From Lacrimispora sp. 210928-DFI.3.58 (GTDB lineage: Bacteria; Bacillota; Clostridia; Lachnospirales; Lachnospiraceae): a DNA stretch of 64,000 bases. The translations under genes were made by a program, and so were the position numbers. The number at the start of each line of letters is the position of its first letter. The first letter of the stretch is position 1. Location: the NCBI RefSeq assembly GCF_020554865.1, contig NZ_JAJCIC010000009.1, positions 1-64,000 on the forward strand, written 5' to 3'. The notes beneath the pieces were generated by a model. It searched no databases. It was given only the letters and a program-made list of their open reading frames with translations, and had not been told where the DNA came from. Below are positions 7,619 to 16,585 of the stretch, piece after piece.

Positions 7619-9951
7619 TGGAAAGCCCATATATCAACCCTTTGACAGGAAAACGGTTCCGCGTGGTAGGTGCACCCCTTGTGAAGAAGGACGCAAAGGC
7701 GCTTGTGACGGGAAAACCGGTGTATGCAGATGATCTGGCCCCAAAGGACTGCCTGATCGTAAAGGTGTTAAGGAGTCCCTATGCCCATGCGCTGATCACG
7801 GACATTGACTGCAGCGTTGCCTCCAGGATACCGGGGATTGAATGTATCCTGACCTGGAGGGATGTGCCCCAGAAGCGCTTTACCATGGCAGGCCAGACCT
7901 TCCCGGAGCCCAGCCCCTACGACAGGCTGATCTTGGACCGCCGTCTGCGCTTTGTGGGAGATGCAGTGGCGATTGTGGCAGGTGAGACAGAGGCGGCAGT
8001 GGACCACGCCATGCGCCTGATCCGCGTAAAATACCAGGTTCTGGAGCCTGTTCTGGATATGCATGATGCAAAGGACAGCCATATCCTGGTGCATCCGGAG
8101 GATAACTGGCAGTCCCTGTGCAATGTGGGGGCTGACAACAGCAGGAATCTCTGCGCCTCCGGCTGTGAGGAGCATGGGGATCTGGAGGCTGCATTTGCAG
8201 GCTGCAGCCATGTTGTGGACAGGGTCTATCACACAAAGGCAAACCAGCAGGCCATGATGGAAACCTTCCGGGCATTTACCTATATGGATGTATATGGCCG
8301 CCTGAATGTGGTGGCTTCCACCCAGATCACCTTCCATGTACGCCGCATCATGGCAAATGCCCTGGATGTGCCGAAGTCAAAGATCAGGGTCATCAAGCCC
8401 AGGATCGGCGGAGGGTTTGGCGCAAAGCAGACAGTGGTGGCTGAGGTTTATCCTGCCATTGTCACCATAAAGACGGGAAAGCCGGCAAAGATGGTCTACA
8501 GCCGCTATGAATCCCAGATCGCCTCCTCACCCCGTCATGAGATGGAGGTGCGCGTAAGAGTGGGCTGCGATGACAATGGCATCCTGCAGGCCATGGACGT
8601 GTATACTCTGTCAAATACAGGCGCCTACGGCGAACATGGCCCGACGACCGTGGGACTTTCCGGCCATAAGGCCATCCCTCTTTATGGGACGCCAAAGGCC
8701 TTCCGCTTTGCATACGATGTGGTGTACACCAACCGCATGTCTGCCGGGGCCTACCGGGGCTACGGCGCTACCCAGGGCATCTTTGCAGTGGAGTCTGCTG
8801 TCAGCGAGCTTGCAGCAAAGATCGGCATGGACCCTGTGAAAATGCGGCAGCTCAACATGGTAAGGCAGGGAAATGTCATGCCTGCCTACTATGGAGAGAC
8901 AGCAAACAGCTGTGCCCTGGACCGCTGTGTGGAGCGGGTAAAGAAAATGATCGGCTGGGATGAAAAATATCCCAGAAAGGATATGGGAAACGGAAAGGTG
9001 CGCAGTGTAGGCCTGGCCATGGCAATGCAGGGCTCCAGTATCGCTGGCGTGGATGTGGCAGGCATTACCATGAAGGTCAATGACGACGGATTTTACAGCA
9101 TGACCATTGGTGCAGCCGATATGGGAACGGGCTGTGATACCACCCTGGCCCAGATCGCAGCAGAATGCCTGGACTGCGATGTGGACGATATTGTGGTTTA
9201 CGGCGTGGACACTGACATTTCTCCTTATGATTCCGGCTCCTATGCCTCCAGTACCGCCTATCTCACAGGCATGGCTGTGGTAAAGACATGTGAAACTCTG
9301 AAGAAAAAGATCATGGACAAGGCTGCCAAGTATCTGGAATGCAGCACGGAAGAGTTGGAATTTGACGGACGTGTTGTCCGCAAGCTTTCACCGGAAGAGG
9401 ATGGAAGCAGGAAGGAGATCTCCCTGAAGGAGATCGGCAACCGCGTCATGTGCTTTAACGAGGATGCCCTTCAGGCCACAGAGTCCCATACTTCCCCGGT
9501 ATCTCCGCCTCCCTTTATGGCAGGAGCAGCAGAGATCGAGGTGGACAAGGAGACCGGCCATGTGGAGCTCATCCGCTTTGCGGCAGTGGTGGACTGCGGC
9601 ACGCCTCTGAATATTAACCTGGCAAGGGTGCAGACAGAAGGAGGCCTGGTGCAGGGGATCGGCATGGCTCTGTATGAGGATGTGACCTACTCTGCCGCAG
9701 GACAGGTGTACGAAAATTCCTTTATGCAGTACAAGCTGCCCAGCCGCCTGGATATCGGGGAAGTGCAGGTGGAATTTGAGTGCAGCTATGAGCCCACAGG
9801 ACCCTTTGGTGCAAAGTCCATTGGAGAGATCGTGATCAATACGCCGTCTCCGGCTATTGCCAACGCTGTGTACAATGCAGTGGGCGTGCGCATCCGGGAG
9901 CTTCCGATTACTGCAGAAAAGGTATTTATGGGAATGCAGGAGGTACAGTAG
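7618..9951 (+). CDS. Xanthine dehydrogenase-family molybdenum-binding catalytic subunit
   Basis: 777 residues of the CoxL/XdhA type. The N-terminal aldehyde oxidase a/b hammerhead ([14 protein letters not shown]) is followed by the molybdopterin-binding domains ([33 protein letters not shown]) and the C-terminal [13 protein letters not shown], whose Glu is the expected active-site base. ATG 7618 overlaps the preceding TGA. With the two preceding genes it forms a hydroxylase that inserts water-derived oxygen into a heterocycle or aldehyde. No cofactor-maturation gene (XdhC/MobA type) is present in this window. Substrate unknown; a purine is only a guess. Confidence 0.9.
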   Translation: MESPYINPLTGKRFRVVGAPLVKKDAKALVTGKPVYADDLAPKDCLIVKVLRSPYAHALITDIDCSVASRIPGIECILTWRDVPQKRFTMAGQTFPEPSPYDRLILDRRLRFVGDAVAIVAGETEAAVDHAMRLIRVKYQVLEPVLDMHDAKDSHILVHPEDNWQSLCNVGADNSRNLCASGCEEHGDLEAAFAGCSHVVDRVYHTKANQQAMMETFRAFTYMDVYGRLNVVASTQITFHVRRIMANALDVPKSKIRVIKPRIGGGFGAKQTVVAEVYPAIVTIKTGKPAKMVYSRYESQIASSPRHEMEVRVRVGCDDNGILQAMDVYTLSNTGAYGEHGPTTVGLSGHKAIPLYGTPKAFRFAYDVVYTNRMSAGAYRGYGATQGIFAVESAVSELAAKIGMDPVKMRQLNMVRQGNVMPAYYGETANSCALDRCVERVKKMIGWDEKYPRKDMGNGKVRSVGLAMAMQGSSIAGVDVAGITMKVNDDGFYSMTIGAADMGTGCDTTLAQIAAECLDCDVDDIVVYGVDTDISPYDSGSYASSTAYLTGMAVVKTCETLKKKIMDKAAKYLECSTEELEFDGRVVRKLSPEEDGSRKEISLKEIGNRVMCFNEDALQATESHTSPVSPPPFMAGAAEIEVDKETGHVELIRFAAVVDCGTPLNINLARVQTEGGLVQGIGMALYEDVTYSAAGQVYENSFMQYKLPSRLDIGEVQVEFECSYEPTGPFGAKSIGEIVINTPSPAIANAVYNAVGVRIRELPITAEKVFMGMQEVQ

Positions 9952-9961
9952 GAGGGGAAAC

Positions 9962-12073
9962 ATGGCAAAGAAGGTTGCGGTGATCGCTCTTGACCCCATG
10001 GCGAGCCGATTTTATGGGAAGCAGGTCCAGGAGCTGTTCGGGGAATACGTGGAGGTAAAGTCCTACAGTGTGCTGGCAGGAACGGTCTCCCAAATGGAGC
10101 GGTCAGATCTGTATCTTATGTCTACGGATGCATTTGACAACAGGGAGGATGTGCCCCAGTATATCCCTATTGACGCCCAGATCAGCGAGATCCATGTGAG
10201 CTATCTCTGGGAAGTGGTGAAGAGGCTTCAGGCGATCCCGGCCGGTACAAAGGCCTTGTTCGTGAACCTGACAGAGAAGATGGTGCGCGAGGCCACGGCA
10301 GGCTTAAACCAGCTGGGAGTGAACCATCTCCAGTTCATTCCCTTTTATCCCGGAGCAGATCCGGCGGCGGCCGAGGGCATTGACCTGGCGGTCACCCCGG
10401 ATGAGGAGCGGTATGTCCCGGCTGGAATGAAGCAGGTGATGAACATCGGACAGCGCTGTCTGACCTCGGGGACCATGATTGAGGCAGCCTTGAAGCTGGG
10501 GCTGGAGGAGCTGTTGGAGACACGTCCTTTCCAGGAGTATTTTTCCAGCATTGCCACCAATACCTACAGCTTTGACCTTATGTTTGCCAGGACCAGGCGT
10601 CTGGAGAGCCAGTTTGATATCCTGATGGAGATCCTGGATGAGGGCATCATCGGTATCAATGAGCGGGCGGAGCTCTTTGCCATGAATGAGAAGGCGGAGG
10701 AGATAACAGGCCTTAAGCGTTCTCTGGTAATGCACAGGCAGGCCTCCACAGTGCTGGGAAATATTCCCTTTTTAGAATGCTTAAAGACAAAGAGAAAGCT
10801 GGAGGCAAAGGTCACCCGCATCAATGGCGCCAATGTGGCAGTCTCTGTCAGCCCCGTTCTGAGAAAGGGAGAATGTATCGGCGCCTTTGCGATCCTGCAG
10901 AGGTTTAACGATTCGGAGAACCGCCAAAACGAGCTGCGTAGTCAGCTGCTCCACAAGGGCTACCGGGCCAAATATACCTTTGACGATGTGGTAGGCGATT
11001 CGGAAGGGATCCGGAGGACAAAGCAGATCTTGAGGAAGATGGCCTCCACAGAATCCCCGGTGCTGCTGATCGGAGAGACGGGTACGGGCAAGGAGCTGTT
11101 TGCAAATGCCGTGCATCTGGCCTCCAGCCGTGCAAAGGGGCCCTTTGTGGCGATCAACTGCGGGGCAATGCCGGAAAACCTGCTGGAGAGCGAGCTCTTT
11201 GGCTATGAGGAGGGCGCCTTTACAGGGGCAAAGAAGGGCGGCAGGCCTGGACTTTTTGAGTTTGCCCACCACGGAACCTTGTTCCTGGACGAGGTGGAGG
11301 GCATGAGTCCTGCTCTTCAGGTAAAGCTGCTGCGTGTCCTTCAGGAGCATGAGATCATGCGCGTAGGCGGAAACAGGATCATCCATATTGATGTGCGCAT
11401 TGTGGCGGCAACCAATGAATCCCTGGAGGAAAAGGTCCGGGATGGAAGCTTCCGGAGGGATCTTTACTACAGGCTGAATACTCTGCCCGTTCTCATCCCT
11501 CCTTTAAGAGCCAGGGGGGAGGACGTCTTCCTTCTGCTGGAGCGGTTTGGCCGCAAGCTGGGAGGAAGCTTTGTGCTGTCAGAGAAGGTCAAAGGGATTT
11601 TCCGGGAATACAGCTGGCCCGGAAATATCAGAGAACTCAGGAATCTGGCAGAGTATTTTACATTTACTGGAAGCCCTGTGATCACAGAGGAGGATCTGCC
11701 GCCCACGTTTCTCTATGAGCGGGAAGAGGTGCAGGAAGAGCCTTTTGTCCCTCCAAAGGCGGAGCCGAGGAGGCTGTTTGAGTGGGAGAGGGCCATGGAA
11801 GAAAAGGGGATCCTGCCGGAGGCCTACGGCTTTGTGCTTAAGATGCTGTATCAATGGAGCAAGAGCAGAGAGGCTGGCGGGCGGGAGCGGCTTTTGGAGC
11901 GCGCCAGGAAAGAGGGCGTAGGCCTTTCCCAGCTGGAGGTGCGGACAGTTTTGGGCGTGTTTAAGGAATACGGCCTGGCCCGCGTGGAGCGTGGCAGAGG
12001 CGGAAGCCGGATCACCTCAGCGGGACAGCGTTGCTGGGAGGAGATGGAAAGATACCAGCCTCGGACCAATTAA
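9962..12073 (+). CDS. Sigma-54-dependent transcriptional activator
   Basis: 703 residues. Residues 1-190 form a sensory region resembling the PrpR N-terminal receptor; a PAS domain follows (about 215-325). The AAA+ domain (about 340-590) has Walker A GETGTGKE, an intact sigma-54 contact loop GAFTGA and Walker [11 protein letters not shown]. The C-terminus is not the usual Fis helix-turn-helix but a winged-helix-like segment ([26 protein letters not shown]). ATG 9962 follows AGGAGGGG and lies 11 bases after the hydroxylase gene, so it may be cotranscribed with it. A perfect -24/-12 promoter about 145 bases downstream makes the cysteine operon its most likely target, similar in concept to the CdsR regulator of Clostridioides difficile. 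Confidence 0.9.
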   Translation: MAKKVAVIALDPMASRFYGKQVQELFGEYVEVKSYSVLAGTVSQMERSDLYLMSTDAFDNREDVPQYIPIDAQISEIHVSYLWEVVKRLQAIPAGTKALFVNLTEKMVREATAGLNQLGVNHLQFIPFYPGADPAAAEGIDLAVTPDEERYVPAGMKQVMNIGQRCLTSGTMIEAALKLGLEELLETRPFQEYFSSIATNTYSFDLMFARTRRLESQFDILMEILDEGIIGINERAELFAMNEKAEEITGLKRSLVMHRQASTVLGNIPFLECLKTKRKLEAKVTRINGANVAVSVSPVLRKGECIGAFAILQRFNDSENRQNELRSQLLHKGYRAKYTFDDVVGDSEGIRRTKQILRKMASTESPVLLIGETGTGKELFANAVHLASSRAKGPFVAINCGAMPENLLESELFGYEEGAFTGAKKGGRPGLFEFAHHGTLFLDEVEGMSPALQVKLLRVLQEHEIMRVGGNRIIHIDVRIVAATNESLEEKVRDGSFRRDLYYRLNTLPVLIPPLRARGEDVFLLLERFGRKLGGSFVLSEKVKGIFREYSWPGNIRELRNLAEYFTFTGSPVITEEDLPPTFLYEREEVQEEPFVPPKAEPRRLFEWERAMEEKGILPEAYGFVLKMLYQWSKSREAGGRERLLERARKEGVGLSQLEVRTVLGVFKEYGLARVERGRGGSRITSAGQRCWEEMERYQPRTN

Positions 12074-12128
12074 AACCAAATAGAACCGTATAATGCCATA
12101 TAGTCAACCATTTGAACACAATTAAGTC

Positions 12129-12154
12129 CTTTCATGAGACGGATTCATAGAAAG
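12129..12154. promoter_or_regulatory. Candidate activator-binding dyad (UAS)
   Basis: Imperfect dyad CTTTCATGA (12129-12137) and TCATAGAAAG (12145-12154), centred about 80 bases upstream of the -24 element, the usual distance for a sigma-54 enhancer site. Support is limited to position and symmetry. Confidence 0.35.
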
Positions 12155-12156
12155 AG

Positions 12157-12191
12157 AAAGCTTGCTTTTGCTGTAAAAGCAGGCTTTTTTG
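12157..12191 (+). terminator. Rho-independent terminator after the sigma-54 activator gene
   Basis: AAGC-t-TGCTTTT pairs with AAAAGCA-g-GCTT, followed by a T-run. It separates the activator transcript from the sigma-54 promoter. Confidence 0.7.
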
Positions 12192-12215
12192 CTTTTTTTA
12201 TCCTGAATTTAAAAG

Positions 12216-12232
12216 TTGGCATCATACTTGCT
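12216..12232 (+). promoter_or_regulatory. Sigma-54 (-24/-12) promoter
   Basis: TTGGCAT-CATAC-TTGCT. The invariant GG (12218-12219) and GC (12230-12231) are exactly 10 bases apart, as required for RpoN. It lies 45 bases before the MalY-type gene and 143 bases after a sigma-54 activator gene. Confidence 0.88.
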
Positions 12233-12276
12233 CTATAATAAAGCAAAGCCAGTGAGTAAGAAAGGAGTATGAAAAT

Positions 12277-13446
12277 ATGCAGTACAATTTTGATCAGGTG
12301 ATTGACCGTGAAAACAACAGATCCTCAAAGTATGATGAGCGTATGAAGAAATTTGGCAGGGCAGATGTGATCCCGCTGTGGGTTGCTGATATGGACTTTC
12401 AGACAGCACAGCCGATCATTGACGCATTAAAGGCGAGGGCGGAGGAAGGGATCTGGGGATATACCTCCAGGCCGGATTCCTATTTTGAGGCCATCAGGGG
12501 ATGGCAGCTGCGCAGAAACGGCTGGGATATCAACAAGGAGATGATGAGCTGGAGCTTGGGCGTGGTGCCTGCCTTGTCCGCCATTGTAAAGCTGTTTTCC
12601 GAGCCCGGAGATAAGGTGATGATCCAGACTCCGGTATATTCTGAGTTCTACGATGTAACAGAGGCATGGGGCAGAGAGGTTCTGGAAAACAAGCTGGTGG
12701 AAAAGGACGGCAGATGGACCATTGATTTTGAAGATTTTGAGGCAAAGGCAAAGGAGGCAAAGATCTTCCTTTTGTGCAGCCCTCACAATCCTCTGGGAAT
12801 TGTCTGGACCAGGGAAGAGCTGGAGCGCATGACAAGGATCTGCTTTGACAATAATGTGCTGTTCGTATCAGATGAGATCCATTCCGACTTGATCTTCCAT
12901 GGAAAGAAGCACATTCCTACAGCTATGGTTTCCGAGGAGGCAGCGTCAAAGGTTATCAGCTGCATTTCCGGAACAAAGACCTTCAATCTGGCGGGACTCC
13001 AGGCCTCCACTACCGTATTCCCCAATAAGGAATATAAGGAAAAATTTGACAAATTCTGGATGGCGATGGACATTCACAGGAATAATGCCTTCAGCTCCGT
13101 AGCCATGGAGGTAGCCTTCAATGAGGGCGAGGAATGGCTGGAGCAGCTGTTAGTGTATCTGGATGGGAATTTCCATTTCATCAAGGAGTATTTTGAGAAA
13201 AATATCCCGCAGATCAAGCCTGTGATGCCTGATGCCACCTATCTGGTATGGCTGGACTGCCGGGGACTGAATATGGACAATGAGACCCTGCGCAGCTTTA
13301 TGATCGACAAGGCCGGCCTGGGACTGAATGAAGGCTACACCTTTGGGCGGAGCCTCACGGGCTATATGCGGTTGAATGCAGCCTGCCCCAGAAGCATTCT
13401 GGAAAAGGCACTGAAGCAGTTAAAGGATGCTGTGGAGGCACTGTAA
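12277..13446 (+). CDS. MalY/PatB-type pyridoxal-phosphate C-S lyase
   Basis: 389 residues of the fold-type I aminotransferase family, MalY/PatB branch (cystathionine/cysteine beta-lyase). PLWVADMDF at the N-terminus, SPHNPLGIVW, VSDEIHSDLIF and the Schiff-base Lys in SGTKTFNLAGLQ are diagnostic. It likely cleaves cystathionine, cystine or cysteine to pyruvate, ammonia and a thiol. It is the first gene after the sigma-54 promoter, with AAGGAG before its ATG, and is followed by a symporter, a CPDT redox protein and cysteine desulfidase, which supports a sulfur-amino-acid substrate. Confidence 0.88.
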   Translation: MQYNFDQVIDRENNRSSKYDERMKKFGRADVIPLWVADMDFQTAQPIIDALKARAEEGIWGYTSRPDSYFEAIRGWQLRRNGWDINKEMMSWSLGVVPALSAIVKLFSEPGDKVMIQTPVYSEFYDVTEAWGREVLENKLVEKDGRWTIDFEDFEAKAKEAKIFLLCSPHNPLGIVWTREELERMTRICFDNNVLFVSDEIHSDLIFHGKKHIPTAMVSEEAASKVISCISGTKTFNLAGLQASTTVFPNKEYKEKFDKFWMAMDIHRNNAFSSVAMEVAFNEGEEWLEQLLVYLDGNFHFIKEYFEKNIPQIKPVMPDATYLVWLDCRGLNMDNETLRSFMIDKAGLGLNEGYTFGRSLTGYMRLNAACPRSILEKALKQLKDAVEAL

Positions 13447-13449
13447 AGA

Positions 13450-13473
13450 AAAACGGGCGGGGAGAACCGTTTT
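13450..13473 (+). terminator. Intercistronic hairpin
   Basis: AAAACGG (13450-13456) pairs with CCGTTTT (13467-13473). The stem is short with only four T, so it may reduce rather than stop transcription into the symporter gene. Confidence 0.35.
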
Positions 13474-13509
13474 GCGCAGCTTAAATACAAAAAGAGAAGG
13501 AGATTTGAT

Positions 13510-14760
13510 ATGAATAAGTCCACAATATGGAAGAATTACCGTTTTCCGATCATCTTATTATCCGGTATTATCATTGGAGCTATTCTGGGTGTGATCCTGG
13601 GGGAGAAGGCAAAGGTTCTGGCTCCTATCGGAGACATTTTCCTGAACCTGATGTTTACCGTTGTAGTTCCGATGGTGTTTGTGTCCATTTCCAGCGCAGT
13701 TGGAAATATGGTGAACATGAAGCGCCTGGGCAAGATCCTTGGAAGCCTGGTGCTGATCTTTGTGAGCACAGGCGCAGTTGCAGCCGCGCTGGTGCTGGTA
13801 GTTGTAAATGTGTTCCCGCCTGCAGCCGGAACCACCATTGAGTTTGCAACAGCGGAGCTGCAGGAGATGACGAGCATCGGAGATATGATCGTGGGATCTC
13901 TGACCGTAGATGACTTTACCGGACTTTTAAGCCGCAGAAATATGCTGCCCATCATCGTATTTGCCATCCTGTTCGGCTTCTGTGTCAGCTCCTGCGGAGG
14001 GGAGGACAGCCCGGTAGGACAGTTCCTGAACAATTTAAACGACGTTATCATGAAGATCGTAAACCTGATCATGCTGTATGCTCCTATCGGCCTGGGCGCT
14101 TACTTTGCATCCCTGGTAGGAGAATTCGGCCCCAGCCTGATCGGTGATTACGGCCACACCATGCTGGTGTACTATCCTATGTGTGCCCTGTACTTCATCG
14201 TTGCCTTCCCGGCATATGCTTACTTTGCAGGAGGAAAAGAGGGCGTAAGGCGTATGTTCAAAAATATCCTGAACCCGGCAGTGACTGCATTTGCTACTCA
14301 GAGCTCCATTGCTACCCTTCCGGTGAATACGGAGGCCTGTGACAAGATCGGCGTTCCTGCTGATATCCGTGACATTGTCCTTCCTATGGGCGCTACCATG
14401 CACATGGACGGCTCCGTGCTGTCAGCTATTGTGAAGATCAGCTTCCTGTTCGGCATTTTCGGCCAGCCCTTTACCGGCGTGGGAACCTATGCTATGGCAA
14501 TTGCAGTCTCCATCTTAAGCGCCTTTGTGCTGTCCGGCGCACCCGGCGGCGGCCTGGTGGGTGAGATGCTGATCGTCAGCCTGTTTGGCTTCCCGGCAGA
14601 GGCATTTCCGCTGATCGCTACCATCGGCTTCTTAGTTGACCCGGCTGCTACCTGCTTAAATGCCAGCGGTGATACCATTGCTTCCATGATGGTGACAAGA
14701 CTGGTGGAGGGCAAGGATTGGCTGGAGAAGAGAGTACGCGCAGAGAAAGAGAACGCTTAA
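13510..14760 (+). CDS. Dicarboxylate/amino-acid:cation symporter (SDF family)
   Basis: 416 residues, strongly hydrophobic, with the glutamate-transporter fold: an N-terminal helix pair (LSGIIIGAILGVILGE), HP1-like AFATQSSIATLPVNTEA (the serine-rich re-entrant loop), the helix-7 region MGATMHMDGSV (an NMDG-like sodium site) and HP2 SGAPGGGLVGEM, then a conserved Asp in FLVDPAATCLNASGD. It is a sodium- or proton-coupled importer in the cell membrane. Some members (TcyP, YhcL) carry cystine, and the neighbouring cysteine-degrading genes suggest that here. Confidence 0.9.
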   Translation: MNKSTIWKNYRFPIILLSGIIIGAILGVILGEKAKVLAPIGDIFLNLMFTVVVPMVFVSISSAVGNMVNMKRLGKILGSLVLIFVSTGAVAAALVLVVVNVFPPAAGTTIEFATAELQEMTSIGDMIVGSLTVDDFTGLLSRRNMLPIIVFAILFGFCVSSCGGEDSPVGQFLNNLNDVIMKIVNLIMLYAPIGLGAYFASLVGEFGPSLIGDYGHTMLVYYPMCALYFIVAFPAYAYFAGGKEGVRRMFKNILNPAVTAFATQSSIATLPVNTEACDKIGVPADIRDIVLPMGATMHMDGSVLSAIVKISFLFGIFGQPFTGVGTYAMAIAVSILSAFVLSGAPGGGLVGEMLIVSLFGFPAEAFPLIATIGFLVDPAATCLNASGDTIASMMVTRLVEGKDWLEKRVRAEKENA

Positions 14761-14815
14761 GGCTTGAAAATGGAACAAAATCATATAAAATAAAATGAGA
14801 AGAGAGGAAAGAAAA

Positions 14816-15076
14816 ATGAAGATCACTGTAATTGGAAGCCACTTATGTCCTGATACCCTTTATGCTCTTTGCAAGCTGAAGGAAGCAGGAGCTGATATTG
14901 ATTTTCAGAACCTGTCAGCAAGCCTGCCGGATCTGAAGGCCTATTTGGCAGTGAGAGAGAGCAATGACATGTACGAGGCAGTGAGAAAGGCCGGAGGCAT
15001 TGGCATTCCGTTCTTCCGCCTGGAGGATGGCACGGAAACCATGGATCTGGATGTTGTCCTGAAGAAAATAAAATAA
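14816..15076 (+). CDS. Small glutaredoxin/thioredoxin-fold protein with CPDT motif
   Basis: 86 residues starting at ATG 14816 after GAGAGGAAAG. The N-terminal strand is followed by SHLCPDTLYAL, where C-P-D-T stands at the position of the glutaredoxin CPxC motif with only the first Cys kept. GGIGIPFFRLEDG supplies the cis-Pro loop. A monothiol redox or persulfide-handling role between a C-S lyase and a desulfidase is a reasonable inference. It could reduce imported cystine or carry sulfane sulfur; neither is proven by sequence. Confidence 0.75.
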   Translation: MKITVIGSHLCPDTLYALCKLKEAGADIDFQNLSASLPDLKAYLAVRESNDMYEAVRKAGGIGIPFFRLEDGTETMDLDVVLKKIK

Positions 15077-15142
15077 TCCGGGGCCAAAGCGGCACCGGAA
15101 GGCGGCCTGTTATCTGTGATGAATGCGATAGATGGCAGGCCT

Positions 15143-15199
15143 CCTAGTGTGCTGTCTCATTCTGCTGAAAGTGAATGAGACAGCACACTAGGCTTTTAT
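15143..15199 (+). terminator. Perfect 20-bp inverted repeat, terminator/attenuator before the desulfidase gene
   Basis: Arms 15143-15162 and 15173-15192 are exact reverse complements around a 10-base loop, then CTTTTAT. It stands 26 bases before the desulfidase start, inside an otherwise continuous operon, so partial termination or mRNA stabilisation are both possible. Confidence 0.65.
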
Positions 15200-15217
15200 A
15201 GAAGGAGGCAGGGACCT

Positions 15218-16486
15218 ATGCATGAATTGACAAAATTAATACAGGAAGACATGAAACCGGCCTTAGGAGTAACAGAGCCAGGGGCTATTGCGTTCGCAGT
15301 GGCTACTGCCCGTTCCTATCTTTCCGGGGAGTTAAAAGAGGTAGTGTTAAAGCTTAACAGCGGTATTTATAAAAATGCCTATACCTGCGGTATTCCCAAC
15401 AGCAGCCACCTGGGAAATGTCTATGCAGCAGCCCTTGGAGCAGTGGCAGGACGGCCGGAAAAGGGGCTTGAAAGCCTGGCTGATGTGACAGAGGAGGATA
15501 ACAGGAGGGCAGAGGCGCTGGTGGGGGCAGGAATTGTAAAGGTTCACATGGAAGAGATCACCAGCCGTATTTTTATTGAGGCTGCAGTGCGGACGGAGGA
15601 TGGGGAAGCAGCCGTTACCATACGGGATTCCCATACCAATATTGTGCGGATCACGGTGAACGGCAGGACTGTGCTCTCAAAGGAGGAGGCAGAGGCCGGA
15701 AAGGAAGTGGAAACTCCCCTGATCCATTCCTATACCTTGAGGGAAATGTATGAATATATCACCACTGTGGATGGGGAGGAGCTTCGCTTTATCATGGACG
15801 CCCACAGGATGAATTATGAGCTGTTTTTAGAAGGCCTTGAAAGCCCCAGGACAAGCTACGGCAGATACCTTCTGGAAAAAAATGGAGGAAAGATCATCTC
15901 AAAGGATGAGCAGGCTACAGCTTCCCTGCTCTGCGGAGGAGCCATAGAAGCCAGAGTCATGGGCCTTGATAAGCCGGCCATGAGCATCACGGGTTCAGGC
16001 GCTCACGGCATTATCGCTACCCTGCCGCTCTATGCAGTGACATCCGTCCGTGATATGGGGGAGGACGCCCTGGTACGCGCCACTGCCCTGGCTTATCTTA
16101 TCTGTATGTACATCAAGGAATATTCCGGGAAGCTGTCTGCCTTCTGCGGCTGCGGCATCGCAGCGGGCAGCGGCATGGCCTGCGGCCTGGTATATTTAAA
16201 TGGCGGCGGAGTGGAAGCCATGGAGCGCTGTCTCAACAATATGGCAAGCAGCCTGACAGGCATGATCTGTGACGGCGGCAACAAAGGCTGTACCATGAAG
16301 GGCGTGGTAGCCACGGACTGTGCCTTCCGCTGTGCCGACTTTGCCCTGAGAGGCATTTTCATTGACAATGAACACGGCATCAACGGAAATACCCCGGAGG
16401 ATACCATGAGGAATATGGGCCTGATCGCTTCGCCGGGAATGGTGGGGACGGAGAAGGTGATCGTGGAGATCATGGAAGGAAAATAA
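15218..16486 (+). CDS. L-cysteine desulfidase family protein (CdsB/YhaM, UPF0597)
   Basis: 422 residues of the serine dehydratase alpha-chain-like family that binds [4Fe-4S]. Conserved cysteines appear in FCGCGIAAGSGMACG and DGGNKGCTMKG near the C-terminus, and GVTEPGAIAFA at the N-terminus is the substrate loop. The usual product is pyruvate plus sulfide and ammonia from L-cysteine. ATG 15218 has AAGGAGG. It is last in the sigma-54-driven operon, and a shared convergent terminator follows. Family assignment is strong, and context agrees with cysteine as substrate. Confidence 0.9.
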   Translation: MHELTKLIQEDMKPALGVTEPGAIAFAVATARSYLSGELKEVVLKLNSGIYKNAYTCGIPNSSHLGNVYAAALGAVAGRPEKGLESLADVTEEDNRRAEALVGAGIVKVHMEEITSRIFIEAAVRTEDGEAAVTIRDSHTNIVRITVNGRTVLSKEEAEAGKEVETPLIHSYTLREMYEYITTVDGEELRFIMDAHRMNYELFLEGLESPRTSYGRYLLEKNGGKIISKDEQATASLLCGGAIEARVMGLDKPAMSITGSGAHGIIATLPLYAVTSVRDMGEDALVRATALAYLICMYIKEYSGKLSAFCGCGIAAGSGMACGLVYLNGGGVEAMERCLNNMASSLTGMICDGGNKGCTMKGVVATDCAFRCADFALRGIFIDNEHGINGNTPEDTMRNMGLIASPGMVGTEKVIVEIMEGK

Positions 16487-16515
16487 TAGGGAGCTGTCCG
16501 CTCTCTGGAATGGCA

Positions 16516-16574
16516 AAACAGCCAATTCTATGGCATCAGGGCAATAGAGCTCTGGTTCATGGGATTGGCTGTTT
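16516..16574. terminator. Bidirectional stem-loop between convergent genes
   Basis: AAACAGCCAAT (16516-16526) pairs with ATTGGCTGTTT (16564-16574) across a 37-base loop, between the desulfidase gene (plus) and the Rpn-like gene (minus). Confidence 0.5.
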
Positions 16575-16585
16575 GGTGTAAAGGG

